Positions 9,305-18,502 of a DNA stretch of 59,973 nucleotides are shown piece by piece. The notes beneath the pieces were generated by a model, which searched no databases, was not told the DNA's origin, and saw only the letters and a program-made list of their open reading frames with translations. The DNA comes from Actinomycetes bacterium (GTDB taxonomy: Bacteria > Actinomycetota > Acidimicrobiia > Acidimicrobiales > Ilumatobacteraceae): the NCBI GenBank assembly GCA_025360105.1, contig JANYCT010000054.1, positions 1-59,973 on the forward strand, written 5' to 3'. Each line of letters begins with the position of its first letter. Positions within the stretch are counted from its first letter, which is position 1. The position numbers and the translations under genes are program-made.

Positions 9305-10207
9305 ATGGTGGAACTGAACCATCTGCAACAGTTGGAGGCCGAGAGCATCCACATCATGCGTGAGGCGGTTGCCGAGAGCGAGCGGCCGGTGATGTTGTAT
9401 TCGGTCGGCAAGGACAGCGCGGTGATGGCCAGTCTCGCGCGCAAGGCGTTTCACCCGTCTCCGCCGCCGTTTCCTTTGTTGCACGTCGACACGATGTGGA
9501 AGTTTCGAGAGATGTACGAGTTCCGTGACTCCGCTGTTGCCCAACTCGAGATGGATCTCCTCGTGCACCAGAACCCGGAATGCGTGGCCGAGGGTATCAA
9601 TCCCTTCGAGCATGGGTCGGCTGTGCACACCGATCGCTGGAAGACGGACGGGCTCAAGCAGGCCCTCGACCGCTGGCGATTCGACGTCGCGTTCGGTGGG
9701 GCCCGCCGTGATGAGGAGAAATCCCGGGCGAAGGAACGAATCTTCTCGTTGCGGTCCGCGCAGCATCGCTGGGATCCCAAGCAACAGCGTCCCGAGCTCT
9801 GGCATACATACAATCTCCGCCGGGCACCGGGCGAAAGCGTTCGCGTGTTTCCGTTGTCGAACTGGACCGAGCTGGACGTGTGGATGTACATCCACCGTGA
9901 GCAGATCCCGGTGGTTCCACTCTACTTTGCGGCGATGCGGCCCGTCGTGAGCCGGTCCGGCGCATTGATCATGGTCGATGACGACAGGATGCCGCTTGGA
10001 ATCGGAGAGGTTCCGACACCTCGGATGGTTCGGTTTCGAACGCTCGGCTGCTACCCGCTGACGGGCGCAATCGAGAGCACAGCCGCAACGGTCACTGACA
10101 TCATCCAAGAGATCCTGTCGTCGGCTACATCAGAGCGCCAGGGCAGGGCCATCGACTTCGATTCGTCAGCATCGATGGAGATGAAGAAGCAGGACGGCTA
10201 CTTCTGA
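9305..10207 (+). CDS. cysD: Sulfate adenylyltransferase subunit 2 (CysD)
   Basis: This 300-residue protein is the small catalytic subunit of ATP sulfurylase, making adenosine 5'-phosphosulfate from sulfate and ATP in the cytoplasm with CysN. The PP-loop is [10 protein letters not shown] (about residues 38-47). Further family blocks are [36 protein letters not shown], and the ending [11 protein letters not shown] with a final DGYF. The length is normal for the family. The start is the ATG at 9305 after GAGGTGGCGAG. It overlaps cysNC by one base (TGATG), giving a two-gene sulfate-activation operon. Confidence 0.98.
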   Translation: MVELNHLQQLEAESIHIMREAVAESERPVMLYSVGKDSAVMASLARKAFHPSPPPFPLLHVDTMWKFREMYEFRDSAVAQLEMDLLVHQNPECVAEGINPFEHGSAVHTDRWKTDGLKQALDRWRFDVAFGGARRDEEKSRAKERIFSLRSAQHRWDPKQQRPELWHTYNLRRAPGESVRVFPLSNWTELDVWMYIHREQIPVVPLYFAAMRPVVSRSGALIMVDDDRMPLGIGEVPTPRMVRFRTLGCYPLTGAIESTAATVTDIIQEILSSATSERQGRAIDFDSSASMEMKKQDGYF

Positions 10208-12129
10208 TGAACAACGAGTCCAACCTGCCACCAGAGACCAGCCGCGTGTCACCCATCGTGGCCCATGAGCGAAAGGGCCTGTTGCGCTTCATCACCTGTG
10301 GCAGCGTCGACGATGGCAAGAGCACCCTAATCGGTCGACTCCTCTACGAGTCGCACGTCATTTTTGACGATCACCTTGCGGCGCTTGCGGTCGATTCGGC
10401 TCGATTCGGCACACGGGGAGACAACCTAGACTTTGCGCTTGTCGTCGATGGGCTCGCCGCAGAACGAGAACAGGGCATCACGATCGATGTTGCCTATCGG
10501 TACTTCTCCACCGATCGTCGCAAGTTCATCGTTGCCGACACGCCGGGCCACGAGCAGTACACGCGCAACATGGTGACCGGGGCAACCACGGCTGACCTTG
10601 CCGTGATCCTCGTCGACGCGCGTCATGGAGTGGTCACTCAGACCCGGCGCCACAGCCATGTGGCGTCCTTGATCGGCATCAAGCAGGTGGTGCTTGCCGT
10701 GAACAAGATCGATCTCGTCGGTTATTCGCGGGACCGCTTCGACGCCATTACGGCTGATTACCGCGACTTTGCGGCAGACCTCGGCTTCGACGATGTGGTC
10801 AGCATCCCGATCTCTGCGGTGTTCGGAGACAATGTCACCACGTCCAGCGAGAACACTCCGTGGTACGTCGGTCCGGTGCTCGTCGCGCACTTGGAGAGCG
10901 TCGTGGTCGACACGGGCGCACATCGGCAACCGTTCCGCTTTCCGGTGCAATTGGTCAATCGACCCCATGGAGGTTTTCGAGGCTTCTCAGGAACGGTGGC
11001 CTCGGGCGAGATTCGACCAGGGGACGACATCTGCGCGCTCCCTTCCGGTCTGACGAGTCGAGTCGCAAGGATTTCTTCCGCCGACGGCGATCTCGACGAG
11101 GCAGTGGTCGGACAGTCGGTCACACTGGTGCTGACGCACGAGATCGACGTCAGCCGCGGAACGTTGTTGTGTTCCGTCGAGCACCCCGTCGACGTCGCCG
11201 ATCAGTTCGAGGCCGACGTCATCTGGATGTACGAGGAGCCCATGCATCCAGGCCGTCGCTATCTCCTCAAGCTCGGGCCGATCACAGCTGGACTGACCAT
11301 CAGTCCGCCGAAGTACGTGCTCGACGTCAACACCCACGAGCACCTCGCTGCCAAGACGCTTGTGCTCAATGAGATCGGCGTATGCATCGTGATGGTCGAT
11401 CGGCCGCTCCCTTTCGAGTCATACGCAAGCAACCGCGATCTGGGCGGTTTCATAGTGATCGATCGGATGACGAACGCGACCGTCGCTGCGGGATTGCTGC
11501 GATTCGCGCTGCGCAGGTCGACGAATGCCCATTGGCAAGAACTCGACGTCACTCCCGAGTCGCGTAGCGCGATGAAAGGTCATCGCCCGGGCGTGGTGTG
11601 GCTGACGGGGCTGTCGGGCGCAGGTAAGTCGACCATCGCCAACCACCTCGAGGCAAGACTTCATGACCTCGGCGTGCACACCTTCCTGCTCGACGGCGAC
11701 AATATTCGCCACGGTCTGAATCGTGACCTGGGCTTCACCGAAACAGATCGAGTCGAGAACGTCAGAAGAGTCGGCGAGGTCGCAGGTCTCATGGTGGACG
11801 CCGGACTGATCGTGCTCGTGTCACTCATTTCCCCGTATCGCGAGGAGCGACAGGGTGTGCGGGATCTCGTCGGTGAGGCCCGGTTCTGTGAGGTCTTCGT
11901 CGATACACCCATCGAGATCGCCGAGCGACGCGACCCGAAGGGTCTCTATGCGAAGGCTCGGCGCGGCGATCTCCCCAACTTCACCGGAATCGACTCGCCT
12001 TACGAGTCGCCTGTCGAGCCCGAGGTTCGTATCGACACGACACGTGTAGAACCCGGCGCCGCGGCAGAGCTGATCGTTGCGAAACTGCGCAACATGAACC
12101 TCGTGGGGGATTCAGCGGCCCGGTTCTAG
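10207..12129 (+). CDS. cysNC: Bifunctional sulfate adenylyltransferase subunit 1 / adenylylsulfate kinase (CysNC)
   Basis: This 640-residue fusion has an N-terminal GTPase (about 1-440) with CGSVDDGKSTLIGRLLYES as G1, DTPGHEQYTRN as G3 and NKID as G4, matching CysN, the GTP-driven large subunit of ATP sulfurylase. The C-terminal 190 residues are an APS kinase with P-loop GLSGAGKSTIANHLEARL and LDGDNIRHGLNRDLGFTETD. Together with CysD it converts sulfate to PAPS. A reductase (cysH) is not in the window; the CysQ-like phosphatase downstream could clear the PAP by-product. The stop codon shares the palindrome CTAG with the convergent gene. Confidence 0.97.
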   Translation: MNNESNLPPETSRVSPIVAHERKGLLRFITCGSVDDGKSTLIGRLLYESHVIFDDHLAALAVDSARFGTRGDNLDFALVVDGLAAEREQGITIDVAYRYFSTDRRKFIVADTPGHEQYTRNMVTGATTADLAVILVDARHGVVTQTRRHSHVASLIGIKQVVLAVNKIDLVGYSRDRFDAITADYRDFAADLGFDDVVSIPISAVFGDNVTTSSENTPWYVGPVLVAHLESVVVDTGAHRQPFRFPVQLVNRPHGGFRGFSGTVASGEIRPGDDICALPSGLTSRVARISSADGDLDEAVVGQSVTLVLTHEIDVSRGTLLCSVEHPVDVADQFEADVIWMYEEPMHPGRRYLLKLGPITAGLTISPPKYVLDVNTHEHLAAKTLVLNEIGVCIVMVDRPLPFESYASNRDLGGFIVIDRMTNATVAAGLLRFALRRSTNAHWQELDVTPESRSAMKGHRPGVVWLTGLSGAGKSTIANHLEARLHDLGVHTFLLDGDNIRHGLNRDLGFTETDRVENVRRVGEVAGLMVDAGLIVLVSLISPYREERQGVRDLVGEARFCEVFVDTPIEIAERRDPKGLYAKARRGDLPNFTGIDSPYESPVEPEVRIDTTRVEPGAAAELIVAKLRNMNLVGDSAARF

Positions 12130-13391
12130 AAACCCGAGCCGTGCACGTGGTCGCAGGACTTGGTCTGCCCAGCCGCCACTTGGCCGGCGCCGACGCCCTC
12201 AAGTGCCGAGAACGGCCCGCAACGTTGTGGCACGATCCACACGTGGATCATCGGTGCTGGTTGGAACTTCCTGAGGCCATTGGGGCAGTTGCCTGTGCCG
12301 TCGGTCAGTCCGGCAACTTTTGGCGCCACAGGGTCGAGCGTGAAGCAGAGGTTGTCGTGGATGTGGAACTGCGTGAGCGCGCCGCCGAGAACGGGCACCT
12401 TGTCGAGCGTGACGGTGTCGGGAAGCATGTACATCGCTGACACCAGCTTTTTGGTGCCGTCGGGCTGTGGCTGGTACACGAGGCTCTCGGGATGATCAGG
12501 GTCGAGCGTCACGTTGTCGTCGATCCAGTTCCAGTTGATGAAGTGCTCGAAGCCGGTGATGCCATCGCCAATGGAATGAAATCCGGCGGCCTCGGCGGTC
12601 TTGTAGTCGGCCCACTGGGGCAGCCGCACAACGGTGACGGCCACGAGATTCTCGGCTGCAGCCTGTTCCTCGGGCGTCACACCGGCGACGCCGCCGAGAT
12701 CAATCGGCTTAGCGGGGTCGTACGCAACCGTTGGCACAGCGGCAGGCGCGTGCACGTGCACGGTGTCGGTGGTTGCGCCGGCGCTTGCGCCTGATCCGCC
12801 AGCACCAGTGGCGCTGTGGTCGTGCGGAAGGGCTTCGTTCACGGTGGAGCCGTCAGCGGTGGTGACGGTGTGGCTGTGCACATGGGTGCTGCCGGTGACC
12901 ATGGCAGGGATGGTGAGTGCGGCAACGACGAGTGCCGGAAACATCAACGGCGTTGGGCGGGTCTGACGCCAACCGATGAGCGCTGCTGCCAACGCAAGCC
13001 CGCCAGCCACCAAGCCGAGCAGCGCGCACACGGTGTCGGTGAACTGTGCGGCCTCACGGACCTCCAGGCCACCGACGAACGAGATTCCGGTAAGGCGGGT
13101 GGTGAGCCAGATGGCAACCGCGGCGAGGTTGCCCACGGCACCGACCACGGCGAGCCAGCGGCTGGGCTTGAAGAGGGCGACCAGACCCCACGCAAGCTGG
13201 AAGCAGGCAACGGCGATGAAAAGTCGCGCCAGCCCGGCGTGCTCGGCGTGGATTCCGATGGCGCCGGCGTGCACGACGCCCGCACCGATGGATGCTGCCG
13301 CAGCAGTCGCGAGGCCGGGAAGACGATTTACCAATGCGCCAGCAGTGGTGCTCGGGGCAGTCGGTTCGTCGGGTTGAAAGGCGATGGTCAC
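12126..13391 (-). CDS. Membrane protein with His-rich exported domain, unknown function
   Basis: This is a 421-residue protein. The first 175 residues hold about five to six hydrophobic helices. The remainder is polar and rich in His (THVHSHTV, ALPHDHS, DTVHVHAP) and contains aromatic blocks such as GFEHFINWNWIDDN, FHIHDNLCF and a late KSCDHVHG. This suggests a membrane-anchored extracytoplasmic domain, possibly metal-binding; that is inference from composition only. It starts at a GTG after GGGGACC, with a possible TACACT -10 further upstream. I do not recognise a named family. Its stop shares CTAG with that of cysNC, so the two convergent genes end on the same four bases. Confidence 0.75.
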   Translation of the reverse strand: MTIAFQPDEPTAPSTTAGALVNRLPGLATAAAASIGAGVVHAGAIGIHAEHAGLARLFIAVACFQLAWGLVALFKPSRWLAVVGAVGNLAAVAIWLTTRLTGISFVGGLEVREAAQFTDTVCALLGLVAGGLALAAALIGWRQTRPTPLMFPALVVAALTIPAMVTGSTHVHSHTVTTADGSTVNEALPHDHSATGAGGSGASAGATTDTVHVHAPAAVPTVAYDPAKPIDLGGVAGVTPEEQAAAENLVAVTVVRLPQWADYKTAEAAGFHSIGDGITGFEHFINWNWIDDNVTLDPDHPESLVYQPQPDGTKKLVSAMYMLPDTVTLDKVPVLGGALTQFHIHDNLCFTLDPVAPKVAGLTDGTGNCPNGLRKFQPAPMIHVWIVPQRCGPFSALEGVGAGQVAAGQTKSCDHVHGSGF

Positions 13392-13455
13392 GTTGGTCCC
13401 CCATGGAAACGGTTGCCCAAGTGTAGGCCCAGTCGATGCGCGGAGTCCGAGCGGG

Positions 13456-14277
13456 CTAGGGGAAATTCGCGAGGCGCTTCTCGCGCAGGGCGGCGACTCC
13501 CTCGCGATACTCGTCTGTGGCGGTGGCGAGGTTGATCAACTGTTTCGACTCCACAATCGACGCGCCGACGTCGTGACGAAGGAGATCGCTGTACAGCTGC
13601 TGCTTCGTCATCCGTACCGCGTTGGGCCCCGCCGTCGTGGACAACGTCGTTGCGTAATCCTGCGCAGCGCGCAGGGTTGCGTCGCCGTCGGTGTCGACGC
13701 CGTTCCAGAGGCCCCACTCGGCGGTCTCTGCGGCGGTGAAGATCCGGCCCGAGAGCAGCAGGTCGGCGGCGCGGGTCACGCCCACGAGGCGGGGGAGGGT
13801 CCAGCTCATCCCGAACTCTGCGGGCAGACCCAGTTTCGGCGCAGCGGTTGTCATGCGTGCCGTGGCGCTGGCGAAGCGGAGATCGCAGAAAAGGGCGAGC
13901 GCCAGTCCGATACCGGCACATGCACCGTTGATGGCGGCGATGACCGGGAACCGCAGGCCGTAGTGGAACGAGAAGTCGTGATCGAACTCCGCTCGCACGC
14001 CGAAGCCCGGCGTGGCAGCTTCGGCGGGTAGCCCGGTGTCATAGCTGCCGCGTGCGGCGTGCCCCGCCAACGCCTCGCTGTCGCCGCCCACGCAGAACGC
14101 TGGGGGCGTGCCGGTAACGACCACGGCGCGTATCCGCGCGTCAGCGTCGAGCTCAGCCATGATCCAGCGGTACTCGGCATGCATACGCCCGGTCCAGGCG
14201 TTGTGTCGATTCGGTCGGTGCAGCCACATCGTCGCCACATGGCCATCCACCTCGAAGCGCGTGGCCTTCAGTTCCAC
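13456..14277 (-). CDS. Enoyl-CoA hydratase/isomerase family protein
   Basis: This 273-residue crotonase-fold protein has oxyanion-hole segments AFCVGGD (about 62-68) and GACAGIGLALALFCDLRFAS (about 118-137), followed by PAEFGMSWTLPRLVG, which carries one candidate catalytic Glu. It probably hydrates or isomerises an acyl-CoA in fatty-acid or sterol breakdown; the second catalytic Glu of true hydratases is not obvious, so a different crotonase activity is possible. The GTG start follows GGAG. Genes for a CysQ-like phosphatase and a small membrane protein lie immediately upstream on the same strand. Confidence 0.92.
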   Translation of the reverse strand: MELKATRFEVDGHVATMWLHRPNRHNAWTGRMHAEYRWIMAELDADARIRAVVVTGTPPAFCVGGDSEALAGHAARGSYDTGLPAEAATPGFGVRAEFDHDFSFHYGLRFPVIAAINGACAGIGLALALFCDLRFASATARMTTAAPKLGLPAEFGMSWTLPRLVGVTRAADLLLSGRIFTAAETAEWGLWNGVDTDGDATLRAAQDYATTLSTTAGPNAVRMTKQQLYSDLLRHDVGASIVESKQLINLATATDEYREGVAALREKRLANFP

Positions 14278-14295
14278 CGGAACAGCTCCATCGTG

Positions 14296-15093
14296 TTACT
14301 GCCAGCCGTTGTCGCGGAACTCGCGCCAGCGATCGCCCCACAACGCGTCGAGTACCGGTTCGGCCAATTCGGGTCGACAGACCAGAAAATCGGGCAGCCA
14401 TGCGTCGGGATCGTTGTACACCAAGGGGGATCCGTCGATGCGGCTCACGTGTAACCCCACCGCGGCCGCAACGCCGGCGGGAGCTGCGGAATCCCATTGG
14501 TACATGCCGCCATCGTGCACGTAGATGTCGGCTTCGCCGAGCACCACCGCCATCGCCTTCGCTCCAGCCGAGCCGAGCCGTACCGCGTCGCAGCCCAGTT
14601 CGTTGGCAACGATCACTGCCGCGTACGGCGCCCTGTTTCGGCTCGTGATCAGACGCGGTCGTTCGGAGCGACGTGGTGGAAGCGGAGGAGCGGGATCGGT
14701 TGCGAACACCATGTCGTGCGCGGGCAGGCTCACGGCCGCCGCCGTCAGCCGATCGTGCTCCCACAGTGCGATGTGCACTGCCCAGTCGAATCGTCCGCGC
14801 TCGCCGTATTCATTGGTGCCATCCAGCGGATCGATGATCCATACGCGGTCTGCGCCGAGGCGATGTGACGTATCGGCACCTTCTTCGGACAACACGGCGT
14901 CGCCTGGTCGCAGAGTGTTGAAAGCGTTCACCAGAAAGCGGTGCGACATGATGTCGCCGGTGTCTTTCACCTGCCACGGTGATGCACCGTCGTTGAACAT
15001 CTGCGCTCGCAATTCGACGAGCAGGCGCCCAGCTTCCACGGCCAAACGCGAAGCCAGCGCTGCGTCGGTCTCGGTGTCGGGAGCGATGGTCAT
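14296..15093 (-). CDS. cysQ: Inositol-monophosphatase-family phosphatase, CysQ-like (PAP phosphatase)
   Basis: This 265-residue member of the lithium-sensitive, Mg-dependent phosphatase superfamily has metal-binding blocks VLSEEGAD (about 68-75), WIIDPLDGTNEYGERG (about 89-104) and, late in the protein, MYQWDSAAPAGVAAAVG. The combination resembles CysQ/3'(2'),5'-bisphosphate nucleotidase more than inositol monophosphatase. CysQ removes 3'-phosphoadenosine 5'-phosphate formed when PAPS is used, and the sulfate-activation genes lie about 2 kb away, which supports the assignment. The start overlaps the stop of the small membrane-protein gene upstream (ATGA). The symbol is offered as a likely match, not proven. 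Confidence 0.8.
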   Translation of the reverse strand: MTIAPDTETDAALASRLAVEAGRLLVELRAQMFNDGASPWQVKDTGDIMSHRFLVNAFNTLRPGDAVLSEEGADTSHRLGADRVWIIDPLDGTNEYGERGRFDWAVHIALWEHDRLTAAAVSLPAHDMVFATDPAPPLPPRRSERPRLITSRNRAPYAAVIVANELGCDAVRLGSAGAKAMAVVLGEADIYVHDGGMYQWDSAAPAGVAAAVGLHVSRIDGSPLVYNDPDAWLPDFLVCRPELAEPVLDALWGDRWREFRDNGWQ

Positions 15094-15398
15094 ACGCGCC
15101 GTCCGAGGCGCATCGCGTCGCGAACGAGGTTGCGTACCTCGGTCTCTGTTGCGCCCGCCTCGACGAGACCCTGTACCTGCGACTCCAGACGCTCAGCCTC
15201 GGCCTCGTCGAACGCGTCGATCGGTTCGCGCCGCGTCACAGACGATGCGGCCAGGAGTGCGATCGCGGCGACGACCGTGGTCATTCCGATTGTCAACACG
15301 ACGCCGTTGTTGTTCCCCGCTACGGAGCTGATGATCAGCCCGGCGATTCCGCAAACGAAAATTCCTGCGCACAAGGTTCGAAGCACGCGCAGCGACAT
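15090..15398 (-). CDS. Small two-helix membrane protein
   Basis: This 102-residue protein has two hydrophobic helices (about residues 5-30 and 35-55) and a charged, predicted cytoplasmic tail with AEAERLESQVQGLVEAGA, likely helical. Met at 15398 is preferred to the longer frame at 15419 because the sequence after it (MSLRVLRTLCAGIFV) looks like a membrane start. Overlap with cysQ (ATGA) suggests coupled translation. No function recognised. Confidence 0.65.
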   Translation of the reverse strand: MSLRVLRTLCAGIFVCGIAGLIISSVAGNNNGVVLTIGMTTVVAAIALLAASSVTRREPIDAFDEAEAERLESQVQGLVEAGATETEVRNLVRDAMRLGRRV

Positions 15399-15512
15399 CT
15401 CGACATTCTCGCAGCACAATCGGCGCGGTGGAGCTTTCGCAAACAGAAATTCGCGGTCGGCTTCGGGGTCCGACGACGCGCATTCGCTGCTCAGCGCAGC
15501 AGACTGTTCTGC

Positions 15513-15824
15513 GTGGACACCTCACCCGCTGGCGGGACACCGGCCCGAGCGTTCGATTGGATGTTCCGCAATCGCGCGACGGGCGAGATCACGATTGCGC
15601 AGTTCCCGAATGCGCCACTGTGGATCTACCTGGCGACGGTGGTGGCACGATGGCCGCTGCCCGCCGACGGCACGGCCCGATTAGTGAACAGCTGGATCGG
15701 GGTCACAGCGCTTGCTTGGTGGGCGCTCGATGAGGTGATCCGCGGGGTGAACCCGTGGCGCAGGCTGCTCGGCCTTGGTGGAGTCTCGTTCGTGATCAGC
15801 GGAGTCGTAACGCTGTTGCGTTGA
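15513..15824 (+). CDS. Small membrane protein, conserved actinobacterial type
   Basis: This protein of about 103 residues begins with [20 protein letters not shown] after a short N-terminal stretch; this motif is familiar from small actinobacterial membrane proteins. Two hydrophobic helices follow ([11 protein letters not shown] and [18 protein letters not shown]). The GTG at 15513 has no clear ribosome site; an in-frame ATG at 15561 is equally possible. It is divergent from the small membrane protein at 15398 and convergent with ettA. The function is unknown. Confidence 0.6.
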   Translation: MDTSPAGGTPARAFDWMFRNRATGEITIAQFPNAPLWIYLATVVARWPLPADGTARLVNSWIGVTALAWWALDEVIRGVNPWRRLLGLGGVSFVISGVVTLLR

Positions 15825-15872
15825 CCGGCTTGCCCGGCGCGACTGATCCGAGTGGTTGCCCAAATTCGGTGA

Positions 15873-17549
<1,677 letters not shown>

Positions 17550-17559
17550 GGCGCCGATT

Positions 17560-17565
17560 AGGATA
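17560..17565 (-). promoter_or_regulatory. Candidate -10 element of ettA
   Basis: TATCCT on the minus strand, 10 bases before the ettA ATG, predicting a leader of only about 3 bases. No good -35 was found. Confidence 0.45.
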
Positions 17566-17682
17566 CCGGTCGATGGCGTCCCGACTCAGCGTTGTCGGAT
17601 GGGGTCACGGTGCGCGCTGTCACCGCGTCGTAGTGCTACGTTCAGAGCAGTTTGGTTTTCACTACAAGAGGGGGTCGCTCCC

Positions 17683-18438
17683 ATGGAGCTACTGACGCGA
17701 GTTGGTCTCACATTTGGTTTCCGGTGGTTGCACGTATTGGCCGGTATCACCTGGATCGGTTTGCTGTACTACTTCAACTTCGTCCAGGTGCCGGCGTTCG
17801 CCGCGTTCGGTGACGAAGGCAAGGCCCGCAACATCGCGATCGACAAGGTCGCTCGCCGCGCTCTGTGGTGGTTCCGCTGGGCCTCGGTGGCCACCATGCT
17901 CACTGGACTGATCATTGTGGGTATCACCGAGAACTACATGAAGAAGTTCATGGCCGACGGCAGCGCATCGGGCATTGCGCCGAACGCGTCCATTTTCGTC
18001 GGCATGGTGATCGCACTCACCATGGGTGCGAACGTGTGGATGGTCATTTGGAAGAACCAAAAGGTCGTACTTGCCAACGCTGCCAACGTGCTCGCCGGTG
18101 GTGAGGCCAACCCTGCCGCTGCGGGAGCGGGTCGTGCGGCCTTGCTGGCCAGTCGTCAGAACACCATTTTCTCGGTGAGCATGCTGTTCTTCATGGTTGG
18201 TACATCCCATTTTTACTCGGTGTTCAACACGGTCACCCCCGGCAAGGCGTGGACCTTCGTGTTGATTGCGTTCGCCCTCGTCGCGGTGTTCGAAGTCAAC
18301 GCTCTCGGCATCCTGGGTGGCAAGGCCAACACCAACAAGTTGCTCTGGTGCTACGAGAGCCACAAGAACGCAATCATCACCGCATTCAGCCTGTGGGCCG
18401 TGCTGTGGATCCTCAGCGAGATCCTCTTCAAGAAGTAG
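17683..18438 (+). CDS. PuuD-like (urate oxidase N-terminal type) membrane protein without cytochrome domain
   Basis: This 251-residue integral membrane protein of about seven to eight helices contains FRWLHVLAGITWIGLLYYFN (about residues 11-30), a hallmark of the PuuD/urate hydroxylase membrane domain (Urate_ox_N). The C-terminal cytochrome c domain of bona fide PuuD is missing; the protein ends at SEILFKK. The start chosen is the ATG at 17683 after AGAGGGGG, not the longer frame at 17548, whose extra residues lack membrane character. No purine-degradation genes flank it, so urate oxidation is not supported; a haem-binding or electron-transfer role is possible. A long inverted repeat follows before the molybdopterin enzyme gene. 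Confidence 0.85.
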   Translation: MELLTRVGLTFGFRWLHVLAGITWIGLLYYFNFVQVPAFAAFGDEGKARNIAIDKVARRALWWFRWASVATMLTGLIIVGITENYMKKFMADGSASGIAPNASIFVGMVIALTMGANVWMVIWKNQKVVLANAANVLAGGEANPAAAGAGRAALLASRQNTIFSVSMLFFMVGTSHFYSVFNTVTPGKAWTFVLIAFALVAVFEVNALGILGGKANTNKLLWCYESHKNAIITAFSLWAVLWILSEILFKK

Positions 18439-18460
18439 AAGCCCTCGCCTGACACTCACG

Positions 18461-18502
18461 ATGCGGCTACCGTCAGGGCAGCCGAGCTGGGGGTAGCCGC
18501 AT
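18461..18502 (+). promoter_or_regulatory. 11-bp perfect inverted repeat covering the start codon of the molybdopterin oxidoreductase gene
   Basis: ATGCGGCTACC (18461-18471) and GGTAGCCGCAT (18492-18502) pair perfectly around a 20-base loop. The loop holds a further CAGC-CGA-GCTG palindrome. The 3' arm takes in the first two bases of the ATG at 18501 and the G-rich ribosome site, so the hairpin would block initiation. It could also be a dyad operator or end the upstream transcript. Confidence 0.7.
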
